This document shows, piece by piece, positions 16,503 through 26,951 of a stretch of DNA of 64,000 bases. The notes under the pieces were generated by a model, which was given only the letters and a program-made list of their open reading frames with translations, was not told the DNA's origin and searched no databases. Both the position numbers and the translations under genes were made by a program. Origin of the DNA: Lacticaseibacillus chiayiensis (GTDB lineage: Bacteria > Bacillota > Bacilli > Lactobacillales > Lactobacillaceae); contig NZ_MSSM01000021.1 of NCBI RefSeq assembly GCF_004123795.1, forward strand, positions 62,001-126,000. Direction: 5' to 3'. How positions within the stretch are numbered: the stretch's first letter is position 1; the number at the start of each line of letters is the position of its first letter.

Positions 16503-17123
16503 CTAAAGTTCCTGATGTCGCTTAATATCAGCTTGAACTTGTTGGGCAGTCTTGAGATGACGTCGTTCCCAGTTAAGCAAAATGCGATCCATATATTTCA
16601 GTGAGTACGCCGAATTCAAAACCGCCTCGCGTAATGCCAATAAAATGACCTCCGGCAGATAATGATCGGTGTTTAACCAATCGCGAATCATTTCCTGCTC
16701 AATCGGTGAAAGCGGCCGCCCAAATTCAATTTCGATTTGATTGAAGACATTGGTTTGTGCGTCGGTATTGGGTTGAACCATCGCCGTATTGTTGGCTTGT
16801 CCACGACTGGATACCTTTTCAAGTAACGAACTCAGATCATAATAATCGCGCATCCTGCCTTGATTGTCGGGAATGCTCTCCAGTACCATCGCCTTTTTTT
16901 GAATCAGTGTCTCAATAGCTGAATAAATCACATTTGGCGCTACATTCATCTGGGTGGCCAAAACTTTAAGATCCGGAGCCTGATGATGCTTAGATTGCCA
17001 TTGATCCAAAAAAAGATACGTTAGAAACTCGGTTTGTGTCAAGCCTAATGCCGCATAATGATCAAACAGCAAGTTCGAGACGCTAAACTGACCAGCTTCA
17101 ATGTAAGTCCTTAAATCAGTCAT
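16503..17123 (-). CDS. dnaD: DNA replication initiation protein DnaD
   Basis: Primosomal protein that acts with DnaB/DnaI-type loaders to place the replicative helicase and remodels DNA. 206 residues. The N-terminal winged-helix oligomerisation domain (about 1-100) includes GLTQTEFLTYLFLDQW. The C-terminal DnaD/DnaB2 helical DNA-binding domain includes EFGRPLSPIEQEMIRDWL (about 130-150) and the end motif YMDRILLNW near 185. A larger open frame extends upstream, but ATG 17123 has GGAGGAA 7 bases before it and leaves the usual length. It starts about 50 bases after asnS in the conserved asnS-dnaD-nth order. Confidence 0.95.
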   Translation of the reverse strand: MTDLRTYIEAGQFSVSNLLFDHYAALGLTQTEFLTYLFLDQWQSKHHQAPDLKVLATQMNVAPNVIYSAIETLIQKKAMVLESIPDNQGRMRDYYDLSSLLEKVSSRGQANNTAMVQPNTDAQTNVFNQIEIEFGRPLSPIEQEMIRDWLNTDHYLPEVILLALREAVLNSAYSLKYMDRILLNWERRHLKTAQQVQADIKRHQEL

Positions 17124-17176
17124 GCTTGAGTTCCTCCAAAAAAGCCGGCGCGTTGGCGTCCGACTTTTGCGTGCCA

Positions 17177-18475
17177 TTACGGCTTCAAACGATTGATCAT
17201 ACGTGGAAACGGGATGGCTTCGCGCAAGTGATCCAGCTTGCAGATCCAGGTAATTGCTCGTTCCAGACCCAAACCAAAACCGGAATGCGGAACGGATCCA
17301 TACTTGCGCAGGTCTAAGTACCATTCATATTCATCTAAATCAAGCCCGGCTTTTTCGATGGCAGCCTTTAACGTGTCATAATCGGTTTCACGTTCGGAAC
17401 CGCCAATAATTTCGCCATAGCCTTCAGGTGCCAACATATCGGCACAAACATATTGCTGCGGATCTTCGGGATCTGTCAGCATGTAAAACGGTTTGATGTT
17501 TTTTGGATAATTCAAAACAAACACTGGCTGATCAAATTGGTCCGACAGATAGGTTTCTTCTGGCGAGCCAAAGTCATCACCATACTTAACGTTCATTCCG
17601 GCATCCTGCAGCATTTCGATGGCTTTTTTATAGCTGATGCGTGGGTATGGGAGCTTGGTGTATTGTTTGAGGACTTCAGGATCACGACCGAGCAAATGCA
17701 GCGGATAAGTGCAGTTGTCTAAGACTGCCTGAACTAAGTAAGCAACGTAACGTTCCTGAACCTTGAGACTTTCTTCCTGATGACAAAAGGCCATTTCCGG
17801 TTCGATCATCCAAAACTCGGTCAAATGACGGCGGGTCTTGCTTTTTTCCGCTCGAAAGACGGGTCCACAAGTGAAGACTTTGCCGTAAGCCATGGCGCCT
17901 GCTTCAGCATACAGTTGGCCGGATTGGCTGAGATAAGCTTTCTTATCAAAATAATCGGTCTCGAACAGTTCTGTTGTCCCTTCTGGTGCCGAGTCGGTTA
18001 GAATTGGCGGGTCCATCTTGATAAAGCCTTCGTTGTTGAAAAATTCAAACGTCGCCCGGATCATTTCGTTACGAATTTGTTGAATCGCAAATTGTCGCTT
18101 GGATCGTAGCCAAAGATGACGGTGATCCAGTAAAAATTCAATTCCGTGTTCCTTAGGGGTAATCGGGTAATCTTCAGAGTCACCGACAACTTCGATATCG
18201 TGAATTTCAATTTCGTAGCCAAAATGACTGCGACTGTCTTGATGAATGACGCCGGTGATCCACATGCTGGATTCTTGGCGTAATTCTTTGGCAAGCTTGA
18301 AAACTTCATCAGACACATCGGCTTTAGAAACAACACCCTGAAAATACGCCGAGCCATCGCGTAACTGAAGAAAAGCAATCTTGCCCGAGCTTCGTTTATC
18401 AGTCAACCACGCGCCGATTTTCACTTCTTCATTTACATGTTCCTTTGCATCAATAATGCGAATCTTTTCGGTCAT
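17177..18475 (-). CDS. asnS: Asparaginyl-tRNA synthetase
   Basis: Charges tRNA-Asn with asparagine. 432 residues: N-terminal OB-fold anticodon-binding domain (about 15-100, [24 protein letters not shown]) and class IIb catalytic domain. Motif 2 is [21 protein letters not shown] near 210-230, where the ..EFWM.. form is typical of AsnS rather than AspS. Motif 3 is [13 protein letters not shown] near 402. The start ATG lies downstream of a modest AAGG region (TAAGGCATG). No T-box is seen upstream, where the aspartate aminotransferase gene lies 30 bases away, so the two are probably cotranscribed. The pairing of asnS with an Asp-forming enzyme makes metabolic sense. Confidence 0.96.
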   Translation of the reverse strand: MTEKIRIIDAKEHVNEEVKIGAWLTDKRSSGKIAFLQLRDGSAYFQGVVSKADVSDEVFKLAKELRQESSMWITGVIHQDSRSHFGYEIEIHDIEVVGDSEDYPITPKEHGIEFLLDHRHLWLRSKRQFAIQQIRNEMIRATFEFFNNEGFIKMDPPILTDSAPEGTTELFETDYFDKKAYLSQSGQLYAEAGAMAYGKVFTCGPVFRAEKSKTRRHLTEFWMIEPEMAFCHQEESLKVQERYVAYLVQAVLDNCTYPLHLLGRDPEVLKQYTKLPYPRISYKKAIEMLQDAGMNVKYGDDFGSPEETYLSDQFDQPVFVLNYPKNIKPFYMLTDPEDPQQYVCADMLAPEGYGEIIGGSERETDYDTLKAAIEKAGLDLDEYEWYLDLRKYGSVPHSGFGLGLERAITWICKLDHLREAIPFPRMINRLKP

Positions 18476-18505
18476 GCCTTAACTCCCCATTTTAAAAGTA
18501 TAAAA

Positions 18506-19681
18506 TTATTTCCGTACAAATTCCTGAATGCGCCGTGCTGCTTCACGCAGACTGTTAAGATCTTTACAATAACTAATTCGCGCATGATCCGGCATTCCAA
18601 AGGCGCGGCCCGGAACGATCGCAACCCCGGTTTCATTCAGCAGTGCGCTGATAAAATCATCAACGGTTCCATAATGGCTTAATTGCGCTGCCCGCTTAAT
18701 ATTCGGGAAAAGGTAAAATGCGCCTTGTGGTTTCTCACCCATTTCAAAACCCGGAATTTCGGCTAACAGATTATAAAAAAGATTGAGCCGTTCTTCAAAC
18801 GCCTGGCGCATCTTTTTGACAACGGTTTGATCACCGGTAAGCGCCGCTACTGCAGCGTATTCGGAAACGGCTGCCGGATTAGAGGTGGTGTGACTAATGA
18901 AGGTTGCCATTGCTTGTATAAGCTTTTCTGGACCCGCCGCATAGCCGATTCGCCAACCGGTCATGGCGTAAGATTTGGAAACCCCTGAAACTAGAACGGT
19001 ATTATCTGCGATGTCAGGATCAATACTGATCATAGATGTATAGGATGTGCCGTTGTAAATCAAATCTCGATAAATATCATCAGTGACCACCAGAATGTCA
19101 TGCTTTAAGGCCCAGTTGCCAATTAAGGTTAATTCAGTGCGATTATAGACGACACCGCTTGGGTTTTGCGGCGAATTGATGATCAATGCGCGCGTTTTTT
19201 CCGTTCGCGCGGCTTCAAGATCATCAACGCTAACTTTGTGGCCAACTGCTGGCATGACCAAGTGTGGAATACCGCTGGCTAATTTAATCTGTTCCTCATA
19301 GGAAACCCAATACGGAACAGGAATTAACACCTCATCGCCCGGGTTCAGATAAATCTGGAATAAGGCGTATAAAGCAAATTTGGCCCCAGTGGTCGCAACG
19401 ATCTGGCGCGCCGGATAGCGAACCCCATCCTGAGCAAAAATTCGATCACTGATAGCCTGTTTTAATTCCGGAATACCGGTAGCTGCCGTATAAAAGCTGG
19501 CATTACCGGCTTGAATGGCAGTAACTGCCGCATCATCAATGGCTTTTGGTGTCGGAAAATCCGGCTGACCGATTGATAAGTCAATGACATCAGCGCCTTT
19601 TGCCTTCAGTTCCTTAGTCTGATTACTTAATGCTAATGTCGCAGATGGTGCAACGTTGAGGATTCTTTTTGCTAAATGCAC
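18506..19681 (-). CDS. aspB: Aspartate aminotransferase-type PLP enzyme
   Basis: Class I aminotransferase that interconverts aspartate and 2-oxoglutarate with oxaloacetate and glutamate. Other amino acids are possible. 391 residues. Substrate and cofactor motifs in order: SIGQPDFPTP near 36, the fold-type I NSPQNPSG near 170, DDIYRDL near 200, and the Schiff-base lysine in LVSGVSKSYAMTGWRIG near 232-248. A C-terminal Arg in HARISYCKD near 370 binds the substrate carboxylate. This is the AspB/AspC subgroup usually found near asnS-dnaD in Firmicutes. The start follows AGGAGGCGCC. It is probably cotranscribed with asnS and the ypmB-like gene upstream. Confidence 0.92.
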   Translation of the reverse strand: MHLAKRILNVAPSATLALSNQTKELKAKGADVIDLSIGQPDFPTPKAIDDAAVTAIQAGNASFYTAATGIPELKQAISDRIFAQDGVRYPARQIVATTGAKFALYALFQIYLNPGDEVLIPVPYWVSYEEQIKLASGIPHLVMPAVGHKVSVDDLEAARTEKTRALIINSPQNPSGVVYNRTELTLIGNWALKHDILVVTDDIYRDLIYNGTSYTSMISIDPDIADNTVLVSGVSKSYAMTGWRIGYAAGPEKLIQAMATFISHTTSNPAAVSEYAAVAALTGDQTVVKKMRQAFEERLNLFYNLLAEIPGFEMGEKPQGAFYLFPNIKRAAQLSHYGTVDDFISALLNETGVAIVPGRAFGMPDHARISYCKDLNSLREAARRIQEFVRK

Positions 19682-19733
19682 GAGGGCGCCTCCTACAGTG
19701 TCGACACCTCTCAGGATGTCGAATCATGCTAAT

Positions 19734-20225
19734 TTATAGATTTTTGATCGCGTTCAGCTGTTCGCCGCTGCGAAAACTGTACGTCACGTAATTCAGTTTA
19801 CCAGACTTTGACAGATAGCCAATATCCCAAACGAATTCCGAACCACGTTTACCTAAGGAAGCGTTTAAAATCTTCTTCGGATTATTGGCACTAGTCGCTT
19901 GTTGAATTGCCTGTTGCCGGGTGATGCCGGATTTTTGGTTTAAGATATCGACTTTGCCGGTTTTTTGCTGAATGACGACATAGACGGACTTGTTCTTTTG
20001 CGTTTGTCCAGCAACGCTTAGGTAACTTTTATCGCGGTTATACCACCAAAAGCCGTTAATCGTTTTCAGATCGGCCCGATTGGTGGCAATTCGTTCGGCT
20101 TGGCTGCGTAATTGCTGATAAGGCGAAATACTTCTAGCATAAATACCGATAACAGCGATGATGAGTACGATGAGGCTGCTGATCAAGGAAAATTTTAGCC
20201 AATCAAAACGTCGATGACGCCGCAT
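19734..20225 (-). CDS. YpmB-like membrane-anchored protein (DUF5590)
   Basis: A 163-residue protein with a basic N-terminus (MRRHRRFDWLKFSL), one transmembrane anchor (about 11-33) and an extracytoplasmic domain with PepSY-like repeats: a KSYLSVAGQ strand, KTGKVDILNQKSGITRQQAIQQA, and a C-terminal FVWDIGYLSKSGKLNYVTYSF. This matches B. subtilis YpmB, found next to aspB-asnS-dnaD there as well. Function is unknown. PepSY-like modules often modulate proteases. ATG 20225 has AGGAGGGAACA upstream. The longer upstream open frame is only the palindromic repeat at 20305-20425 and is not coding. Confidence 0.88.
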   Translation of the reverse strand: MRRHRRFDWLKFSLISSLIVLIIAVIGIYARSISPYQQLRSQAERIATNRADLKTINGFWWYNRDKSYLSVAGQTQKNKSVYVVIQQKTGKVDILNQKSGITRQQAIQQATSANNPKKILNASLGKRGSEFVWDIGYLSKSGKLNYVTYSFRSGEQLNAIKNL

Positions 20226-20304
20226 GGATTGTTCCCTCCTTTGTCGGGTGTGAGTGCAGGTGAGTTTGGAAAAGATCTTTTGGGTAAGTTGGCCGATGCT
20301 GCTT

Positions 20305-20425
20305 AAACGCGTTCGCAAGCCCAGAAGCCTGCACATAAGGGCCTCAGCCTTAAATGGCCAAAGCCCAGCCATTTAAGGCTGAGGCCACTTATGCTCCGGC
20401 TTCTAACCGGGCTTGCTCACGCTCT
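20305..20425 (+). repeat. Single palindromic repeat (family locus 3), overlapping the dinG stop codon
   Basis: Long hairpin with outer arms AGAAGCC/GGCTTCT, CATAAG/CTTATG and a perfect 18-bp inner stem built on GCCTCAGCCTTAAATGGC. The right border GCTCACGCTC spans the dinG stop codon (20417-20419), so the last dinG codons come from the repeat edge. Confidence 0.92.
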
Positions 20426-23197
20426 TAACCACATTCCAATATACGCCTGCATGTCGTTTAAGGGCATGGTCATTGGTTTAATATTCGGTAAGGATTTTTG
20501 CATCTTTTTGCCGTATTGCGTGGTGATGAAGCGTGGGTCCAGGATGACGAAGGCGCCGCGGTCGGTTTCGGTGCGGATGAGGCGACCGAAACTTTGACGT
20601 AGGCGGAGGGTTGCACGTGGCAGTGCATCGTCGGTGAAAGGGTCGCCGCCGTTTGCTTTAATTTGGGCATAGCGTGCCTTCGTGATAGGTGCTTCCGGTG
20701 CGTCAAATGGTAATCGGGTTAAGATGACCATTTCGAGTAATCGATCAGGATAGTCGATGCCTTCAAAGAAGCTCGCTGCGCCCAGCAATAAGCTCTGTTC
20801 GCCGACTGCAAAGCGCTTGGCAATTTTTTCCGCCGAGCCGGTCACGCCCTGCGCTAACAGTTCTTTGTGGTCGGCAATGGGTCGATGAACCAGTCGCTGA
20901 TAAACCTCTTCAATTATGGTCAGAGAGTTGAACAGGACAATCGTTTGGTGGTGATTATCGGCTAGCTGCTCAATTGCCTGAGCAAGATAGTCTGCATACG
21001 CTGACGCAGAAACCTCACTGGCATTTGGCGCATCGGTTGCCACTAACACTTTGGCCTGATCGCGATAATGAAAAGGGCTGCGAAGTTTTAGGAAACTCGT
21101 TTCCGGCAACTCGCGGTAGCCTAATTGACGAGTTAAAAAATCAAAGGATCGGGAAGCCATCAATGTTGCGCCGACAAAAACCGGTGCCGTAAATTGACGA
21201 AGTAACTGTTGCACCGCGGCGCCGACCTGAAAAACATCCCAACTTAAGCCTAAACTTGCCACATCTTTCACTTGACTTAAGGTGATTGACGCAACTGCAG
21301 CCCGGCCGTTGATCAGTTCCGGTAACCGCCGAAGCATTTCCTGCAATCGCGCACGTTGATCAGCCAAACCCATGCGCAATGCCGCCAGTGCCTGAAAACG
21401 TTGACCGTCACTTTTTAAAAAGAACCGCGGGCGTTGATTAAAATCAGATGTCAACTTATCAGCTGTGACTGTTAGCCGACCTAGGACTTTGATTAACCGT
21501 TTAACTTTGTCTGACTGGGTTTGACGCAGCCAGTCAACAGCGGCTGGATCCAGACTTAAGCTGACAAAACCGGATGTCGCCGTTGTTTTACCGTGGAAAA
21601 AGTGCCGGTAAACGTCTTGCTGCAAAGCCGTGACGATTGTTTGGGCCGTTTCCGTTAACTGATGTAGTTGCTGCAAAATGAGTTGCATCGCTGGCTCACT
21701 TTGATAGATCGCAACTAAGGCGTGAGACTCATCGGGATCGCTTAACTGCCATAAATGCCGCAACTGGCGGCGCAAATGGCCTAACGCTGTATGTTGAGCA
21801 AATGCTGCTGCCGTGTTATCCGCAAAGTGCTGTGCTTCATCGATCACTAAAAACGGATGCCCATCAGCAAGTTGCTCGGCATGACGCGACAGAAAGGCAT
21901 GATTTGTCACCACAATCACCGCTGCGTCCATGGCCGTCTGTAGCCGCCGATAAAAATCCAACGTGTAAAACGGATTGGTAAATGGCGTTCCGACATCGCC
22001 GGTATGCCGAATCTGCAAAAATAACGGCGCCCGATAAGTTGTTAGATGCAACTCATCCAAATCACCTGTTGTTGTCTGCGTCAGCCAAACCAGTAATTTC
22101 ATTTGCAGTAACTGGGTCTGTCGTGTCGGGGCTTCCTGATGCAGGCTGTTAGCAAATTTATTTAGATCAAGGTAATGTTGCGGGCTTTTAACCTCCACAC
22201 TTGGCACCGTGCGCCCCAGCAAGTCGTTAAGTGCCGGAATGGCTTTGTGCATGAGCTGGGTTTGCAAAACTAAAGTTGGCGTTGCAATCACCAACTTGTG
22301 CTCGGGGGTAGCAGCGTAAGCATAAGGTAATAAATAGCCTAACGTCTTCCCTAACCCTGTACCGGCTTCTACAAATAACGGTTGCTCAGGTTGATGCGTA
22401 TGCGCAAAGATGGCATCCATCATTTTAGCCTGCGCTTTGCGAAACCGATAACGCGGTTGCAACAGATGCTTTTTAGTTAAGTCGGTTGCCGGATAAGCTC
22501 CTGAAATTGCAAAGTCAGTTGTCGGTGTCACGGGGCGCCGCAATACCAGCGAACCGACTTGAACATAGGCTTTTTGAAGCGGTTTTAGCGGTGTCGCGAT
22601 CAGATTGAGGTAATTGCCGGTTTCCCGAATAAAACCGCCGCGATGCCGAATCAGCGCTTGCTGGGTCGGACTAGGCAATTTCTGAAATTTTTTGGTTAAT
22701 TTTAATAATAATTTTCCGGTGCTGATCGCGTCACTGTCGGCTTGATGCGGATTATCGTGTTGAATGGCAAGATAGGCAGTTAAATCACTCAGGCGAAAAC
22801 TGCTGATTTCCGGCAGCAAAACTTGCGCCAGTTCAACGGTATCAATGGCTTCCAGTTGCAATTTTGGTAAACCGACCCGTTCAAATTCCGCATTTAAAAA
22901 TGGATAATCGAAATTAACGTTATGCGCGACAAAAACCGTGTTTGTCAGCAAATCGTGTAAGACCGGTGCCACCTCGTCAAAATACGGGGCTGCGACTAAT
23001 CGATCGGGATTAATCCCCGTCAGCCGTTGAATGGTTTGCGGTACCGAGCGATCAGGATTAACCATTTGTGAAATTGTTTGAATGATTTTGCCATGGCGCA
23101 ATAAGGCGCATCCGAACTGAATCATCCGGTCGCCATCTTTGACGCTGGTGCCGGTTGTTTCCAAATCGACCACAGCAAACGTGGTGTCAGCATTCAT
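20417..23197 (-). CDS. dinG: DinG-family helicase with N-terminal DEDDh exonuclease domain
   Basis: 926 residues. A DnaQ-like 3'-5' exonuclease (about 1-180; DLETTG near 11, HNVNFDYPFL near 98, and a D in HQADSDAISTG near 155) is fused to a superfamily 2 XPD/DinG-type helicase: Walker A GTGLGKTLGYLLPYA near 285, DEAQH Walker B near 460, and C-terminal motif VI-like LRQSFGRLIRTETDRG near 870. Only one Cys occurs in the protein, so the XPD-type Fe-S cluster is absent. That is usual for Gram-positive DinG, and the S. aureus protein acts as a nuclease. Probable role in DNA repair. It lies downstream of addAB. The stop codon is supplied by the adjacent repeat. Confidence 0.93.
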   Translation of the reverse strand: MNADTTFAVVDLETTGTSVKDGDRMIQFGCALLRHGKIIQTISQMVNPDRSVPQTIQRLTGINPDRLVAAPYFDEVAPVLHDLLTNTVFVAHNVNFDYPFLNAEFERVGLPKLQLEAIDTVELAQVLLPEISSFRLSDLTAYLAIQHDNPHQADSDAISTGKLLLKLTKKFQKLPSPTQQALIRHRGGFIRETGNYLNLIATPLKPLQKAYVQVGSLVLRRPVTPTTDFAISGAYPATDLTKKHLLQPRYRFRKAQAKMMDAIFAHTHQPEQPLFVEAGTGLGKTLGYLLPYAYAATPEHKLVIATPTLVLQTQLMHKAIPALNDLLGRTVPSVEVKSPQHYLDLNKFANSLHQEAPTRQTQLLQMKLLVWLTQTTTGDLDELHLTTYRAPLFLQIRHTGDVGTPFTNPFYTLDFYRRLQTAMDAAVIVVTNHAFLSRHAEQLADGHPFLVIDEAQHFADNTAAAFAQHTALGHLRRQLRHLWQLSDPDESHALVAIYQSEPAMQLILQQLHQLTETAQTIVTALQQDVYRHFFHGKTTATSGFVSLSLDPAAVDWLRQTQSDKVKRLIKVLGRLTVTADKLTSDFNQRPRFFLKSDGQRFQALAALRMGLADQRARLQEMLRRLPELINGRAAVASITLSQVKDVASLGLSWDVFQVGAAVQQLLRQFTAPVFVGATLMASRSFDFLTRQLGYRELPETSFLKLRSPFHYRDQAKVLVATDAPNASEVSASAYADYLAQAIEQLADNHHQTIVLFNSLTIIEEVYQRLVHRPIADHKELLAQGVTGSAEKIAKRFAVGEQSLLLGAASFFEGIDYPDRLLEMVILTRLPFDAPEAPITKARYAQIKANGGDPFTDDALPRATLRLRQSFGRLIRTETDRGAFVILDPRFITTQYGKKMQKSLPNIKPMTMPLNDMQAYIGMWLRA

Positions 23198-23240
23198 AAA
23201 TTTTTATCCATTCCCGTCTAAACATACTGCGTTTATCATA

Positions 23241-26200
23241 CTATTTCCCGATTGGATTCGCCACCAAATCAACAATCGTACCGGTCCGCAACAAAACCAG
23301 GTAACGATGGTTAACCGGCTTGGCTTGTAGTCGGGTTAGCGCCTGCGCATAAAGGTTCAGTTGACCGCGATAACGCGCCACTAATACTTCGGGATTAGGT
23401 TCGTGATCCGTTTTATAATCGAAAAGTGTCACCCCATCGGTATCACTGACATAACCGTCAATGATCCCGTGAATCAGAACATCTTCGCCGGGATCATCCC
23501 TCATGCCTTTAAATAACCGATCTGCCGGCAACAACATGGAAAACGGCACTTCCCGATGAACCTGCTGCGGTTTGGCCTGCATCAGACGACCCAAGTCAGT
23601 CGCAAAAAAGCGCACTAATGTTGACAAGTCAATGCGGGCAGCTACTTCCTTAGAGATGGCGCCCGTGGTTATCAGATGGCCTCGTAGTTCATCGAGACTT
23701 GTATGCGTCACTGGATGTGTCAGGTCTACCAACTGCAACAACAAATGGGTTGCTGTGCCGACAGCAGTCGCACTGACGCCACCTGCCGATTTGGTCAGAA
23801 ATACCGGTGCAGTTAAATCTCCTAGTGGCGGTTGTGGTCCCAAAAACCGATCGGCGCTCACCAGTTCCATCGTATCGGGATCATCGAAGGCGCGTTTGAT
23901 TTCAGAAACACTTTGGAAGCCGGCCGTGGTGGTAGCGGCCTGATATGGATACTGCTGCTTAAACCAGCTGCTTAAGTCAAGCGAAGGCGTTTCAGACGGA
24001 GCCGACTTTGTGGTAGTGATCGCCGGTTTGATTTGCGGATTAACTTCAATTTCAATGGCAAATTCGGTTGGATCGCCGATGAGAGCCGGCTTCACGGTGG
24101 TTTCGGCTAAACCTTCGACTTGGGGATGGCGAATCAGTGCCGGACCGATCCAATCCAGGTAATTCGTTGCCGCGCTGCGAACTTGGGGAGCCAGTACCAG
24201 TTCTTCGCCTTCAGCTTCTTTAGCCCATCTTGCCACCGTTTTGTCGGCAGATGTGAGTTGCTGTCCGCTCATCGTTGCCCCAACAACGTATAGGCGCTGC
24301 TGAGCGCGAGTTAAGGCAACATACAGTAGCCGCATTTCTTCAGCAAGCATCTGATTCTGACGAGCGGCTTTTGCGGCCTGATATTGTGGCAACTCATATT
24401 CAACTCGGGTTTCCGGATCCAACCACTTAACGCCGATGCCATTTTTGGTCAAAATGGCCGCGCCACGTTGATCACATCGATTAAAATGTTTATTAGTTTG
24501 CATGACAAAAACGACCGGAAATTCAAGGCCTTTACTTTTGTGAATCGTCATCAATCTAACCGCGTCTTGATCTGGATCGACTTGCGCCGGTGTGGCAAGA
24601 TCCTGATCCTGTTTTTGCATGAGAGTGATGAAATGAATAAAGGCAAACAGGCCCTTAAATCCGCCTGATTCGTATGTTTGGGCTCGATCAATCAAAGCTT
24701 GCAGATTGGCCTGACGCTGACTCCCCCCGGGGGTTCCGCCAACATAATCGAGAAAACCCGTTTCTTGATAAATCGCCCATAACAAAGTCACAAGGTCGTT
24801 TTCCCGTGCAAGGTCACGAAAATGTTTTAATTGTTGGAAAAATTGTGTCAGCGTTGCATGTGTCTGCTTGGCTAACGACGTGGACGGTGTCGTATCCAAA
24901 AAGGCAGTGACCGCATCATAGTATGGAACTTGTTTGGCTGCCAGGCGAATGAGTGCTAGCTGATCCGCTGATAGGCCAACTATCGGCGAACGCAAAACCG
25001 CAACTAATGGAATATCCTGCTTGGGGTTGTCAATAATCTTAAGCATTGCAAGCATTACCATCAGTTCAGTGGTTTTAAAGAAGTTTTTCGTATCCGCTAC
25101 AAACAGCGGCACGCCGGCTGCGGCAAACTGTGTTTGGATCAGACTGTTCTGCGTGGTTTGTCGGGTTAACAAGGTGATGTCACGATAATGGATTCGGCGG
25201 TAACCCTGTTTCTTCCGGTCCCATAACTTCGCTTCCGGATTTTCAACCAACCGTTGAATCTTGGCAATGACCATTTGGGTTTGACCGGTGGCGACATCTA
25301 AAGGCTCATCATCGTCTTCGCTTTCAGGTAAATCAGGTGCGTCAATTTCGTCATCATCCTCATCAGATGTTGCCTTGCTGTATAACAGCATTTTAACCGC
25401 TGGATGGCATTCGCCGTAATCCACGGCTCCATACTTCAAAGCGGCACGATCATCATAGCTTAAGTCCCCCACCTCGGGATCCATGATCTGGCTGAAAATA
25501 AGATTGGTGAATGCTAACACGTTCTTGGTGGAGCGGAAGTTCTCTGCCAGAATAATCCGTTCGGGAGCGGTAGGATCGCTGGGTTGATCGGCGAAAGACT
25601 GATATTTGTGAATGAATAATTGCGGATCTGCTAATCGAAAGCCATAGATGCTTTGCTTAACGTCCCCCACCATAAAGCGATCACCGGGGTCAGTTGTGCT
25701 AACGGCAGCAAGCAGTGCTTCTTGCAGCGGGCTGATATCCTGATATTCATCCACCATCACTTCATCGAAGCTGGCACGATAATTCTCGGCAATCGGTGCA
25801 CCAGTTTGGGGATCTTGTTGCTGCAGAATCCGTAACGCGTTGTGGGCGATGTCGCTATAATCCTGGACGTGGCGATCTGCTTTTTCAGCGGTTAGGGCTG
25901 CCAAAAACTGTCGCGCCACTTTTGTCAACATTTCCATCATTGGCTGAACTGTCTGTAGCAGATCCTTGATTTGTTCGCTTGTCAGCGCAAACTCCGGCGC
26001 AACTTGTTTTTGCCACATGGTTTTGGCCGCATCGCGTAACTGCTTAGCCGCTTTTTTGGTTGCTTTATCGTTGTCATCAAGCCCTTTCCTGGCGTTCGAC
26101 CATGTTTCAAATTGATGATCGGCCAAAACGTCGCGGACTGTGTCATAAGTCGGGGCTGTATTTTCCAATAAATGTTGCAGTGGTGCCAGATCAGCGTCGA

Positions 26201-26951
26201 TTTGGCGATGCCAGATTGGGTTAGGTAATTGATCGGCTAGGGCTGCTGCTTGGGTGAGATCCGTGGTCATTTGCAGTAATTTCTGTTTCATCCGCGGCCA
26301 GATCTGGGTGTTGAAGGTTTGCTCCCATGCCTCGGGTGCATACGGTTCGGCTAATTGATGCAAATAGGCTTCGGGATCTGTCGTTGCCGCAGCTTGACGC
26401 ATTAACTCAAACATCAAATCCTGAAAGCCGCTATCGTCGCGGTCGCCGCTAAAATTGGCCGTTAACTGTTCAAAGGCGGCAGCATCGTCACCAGCATAGA
26501 ATTGTTCGCGTAAGTCATTCCAAACGCGTTCCTGCAACATGTAACGTTCCGTTTCATCCGTGAGTAATCGAAAACCGGGATCAAGATCGATGACATAATA
26601 ATAGGTTTGGACAATTTGCAGGCTAAAGGCATCTAAGGTACTGATTTTAGCAGCATTCACCAATGCAATTTGATTGGCTAAATGGCGGCGATCTTCAGCA
26701 TTGAGTTCGTGCCGTTTTTGCGTCAGTGTCTGTTTTAAAGCTGATTGAATTTTGGTCCGCATTTCGGCAGTTGCTGCGCGGGTAAACGTGACGATCAACA
26801 TTCTGGTAATATCAGCATGCTGCTTGAGGATTTTTTGAATAATCCGTTCAACCAACACCGTTGTTTTACCACTGCCGGCGGAAGCAGAGACCAGCACATC
26901 ATGTCCGTGATGATCAATCGCTGCTTGTTGAGATGAAGTAAAATGCGTCAT
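23241..26951 (-). CDS. addA: AddA/RexA, helicase-nuclease subunit A
   Basis: 1236-residue subunit of the AddAB (RexAB) complex that processes double-strand breaks for RecA-dependent repair, the Firmicutes equivalent of RecBCD. UvrD-type superfamily 1A helicase: Walker A SASAGSGKTTVLVERI near 22-37, motif II MVDEYQDISP near 405, motif III/IV region GDVKQSIYGFR near 430, motif VI LLYVALTRAQQRLYV near 880. The C-terminal RecB-family nuclease has GVTLFDYKTDHE near 1165-1175 (D-x-K). The start overlaps the addB stop by 4 bases. AddA provides the motor and one of the two nuclease sites. Confidence 0.96.
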   Translation of the reverse strand: MTHFTSSQQAAIDHHGHDVLVSASAGSGKTTVLVERIIQKILKQHADITRMLIVTFTRAATAEMRTKIQSALKQTLTQKRHELNAEDRRHLANQIALVNAAKISTLDAFSLQIVQTYYYVIDLDPGFRLLTDETERYMLQERVWNDLREQFYAGDDAAAFEQLTANFSGDRDDSGFQDLMFELMRQAAATTDPEAYLHQLAEPYAPEAWEQTFNTQIWPRMKQKLLQMTTDLTQAAALADQLPNPIWHRQIDADLAPLQHLLENTAPTYDTVRDVLADHQFETWSNARKGLDDNDKATKKAAKQLRDAAKTMWQKQVAPEFALTSEQIKDLLQTVQPMMEMLTKVARQFLAALTAEKADRHVQDYSDIAHNALRILQQQDPQTGAPIAENYRASFDEVMVDEYQDISPLQEALLAAVSTTDPGDRFMVGDVKQSIYGFRLADPQLFIHKYQSFADQPSDPTAPERIILAENFRSTKNVLAFTNLIFSQIMDPEVGDLSYDDRAALKYGAVDYGECHPAVKMLLYSKATSDEDDDEIDAPDLPESEDDDEPLDVATGQTQMVIAKIQRLVENPEAKLWDRKKQGYRRIHYRDITLLTRQTTQNSLIQTQFAAAGVPLFVADTKNFFKTTELMVMLAMLKIIDNPKQDIPLVAVLRSPIVGLSADQLALIRLAAKQVPYYDAVTAFLDTTPSTSLAKQTHATLTQFFQQLKHFRDLARENDLVTLLWAIYQETGFLDYVGGTPGGSQRQANLQALIDRAQTYESGGFKGLFAFIHFITLMQKQDQDLATPAQVDPDQDAVRLMTIHKSKGLEFPVVFVMQTNKHFNRCDQRGAAILTKNGIGVKWLDPETRVEYELPQYQAAKAARQNQMLAEEMRLLYVALTRAQQRLYVVGATMSGQQLTSADKTVARWAKEAEGEELVLAPQVRSAATNYLDWIGPALIRHPQVEGLAETTVKPALIGDPTEFAIEIEVNPQIKPAITTTKSAPSETPSLDLSSWFKQQYPYQAATTTAGFQSVSEIKRAFDDPDTMELVSADRFLGPQPPLGDLTAPVFLTKSAGGVSATAVGTATHLLLQLVDLTHPVTHTSLDELRGHLITTGAISKEVAARIDLSTLVRFFATDLGRLMQAKPQQVHREVPFSMLLPADRLFKGMRDDPGEDVLIHGIIDGYVSDTDGVTLFDYKTDHEPNPEVLVARYRGQLNLYAQALTRLQAKPVNHRYLVLLRTGTIVDLVANPIGK

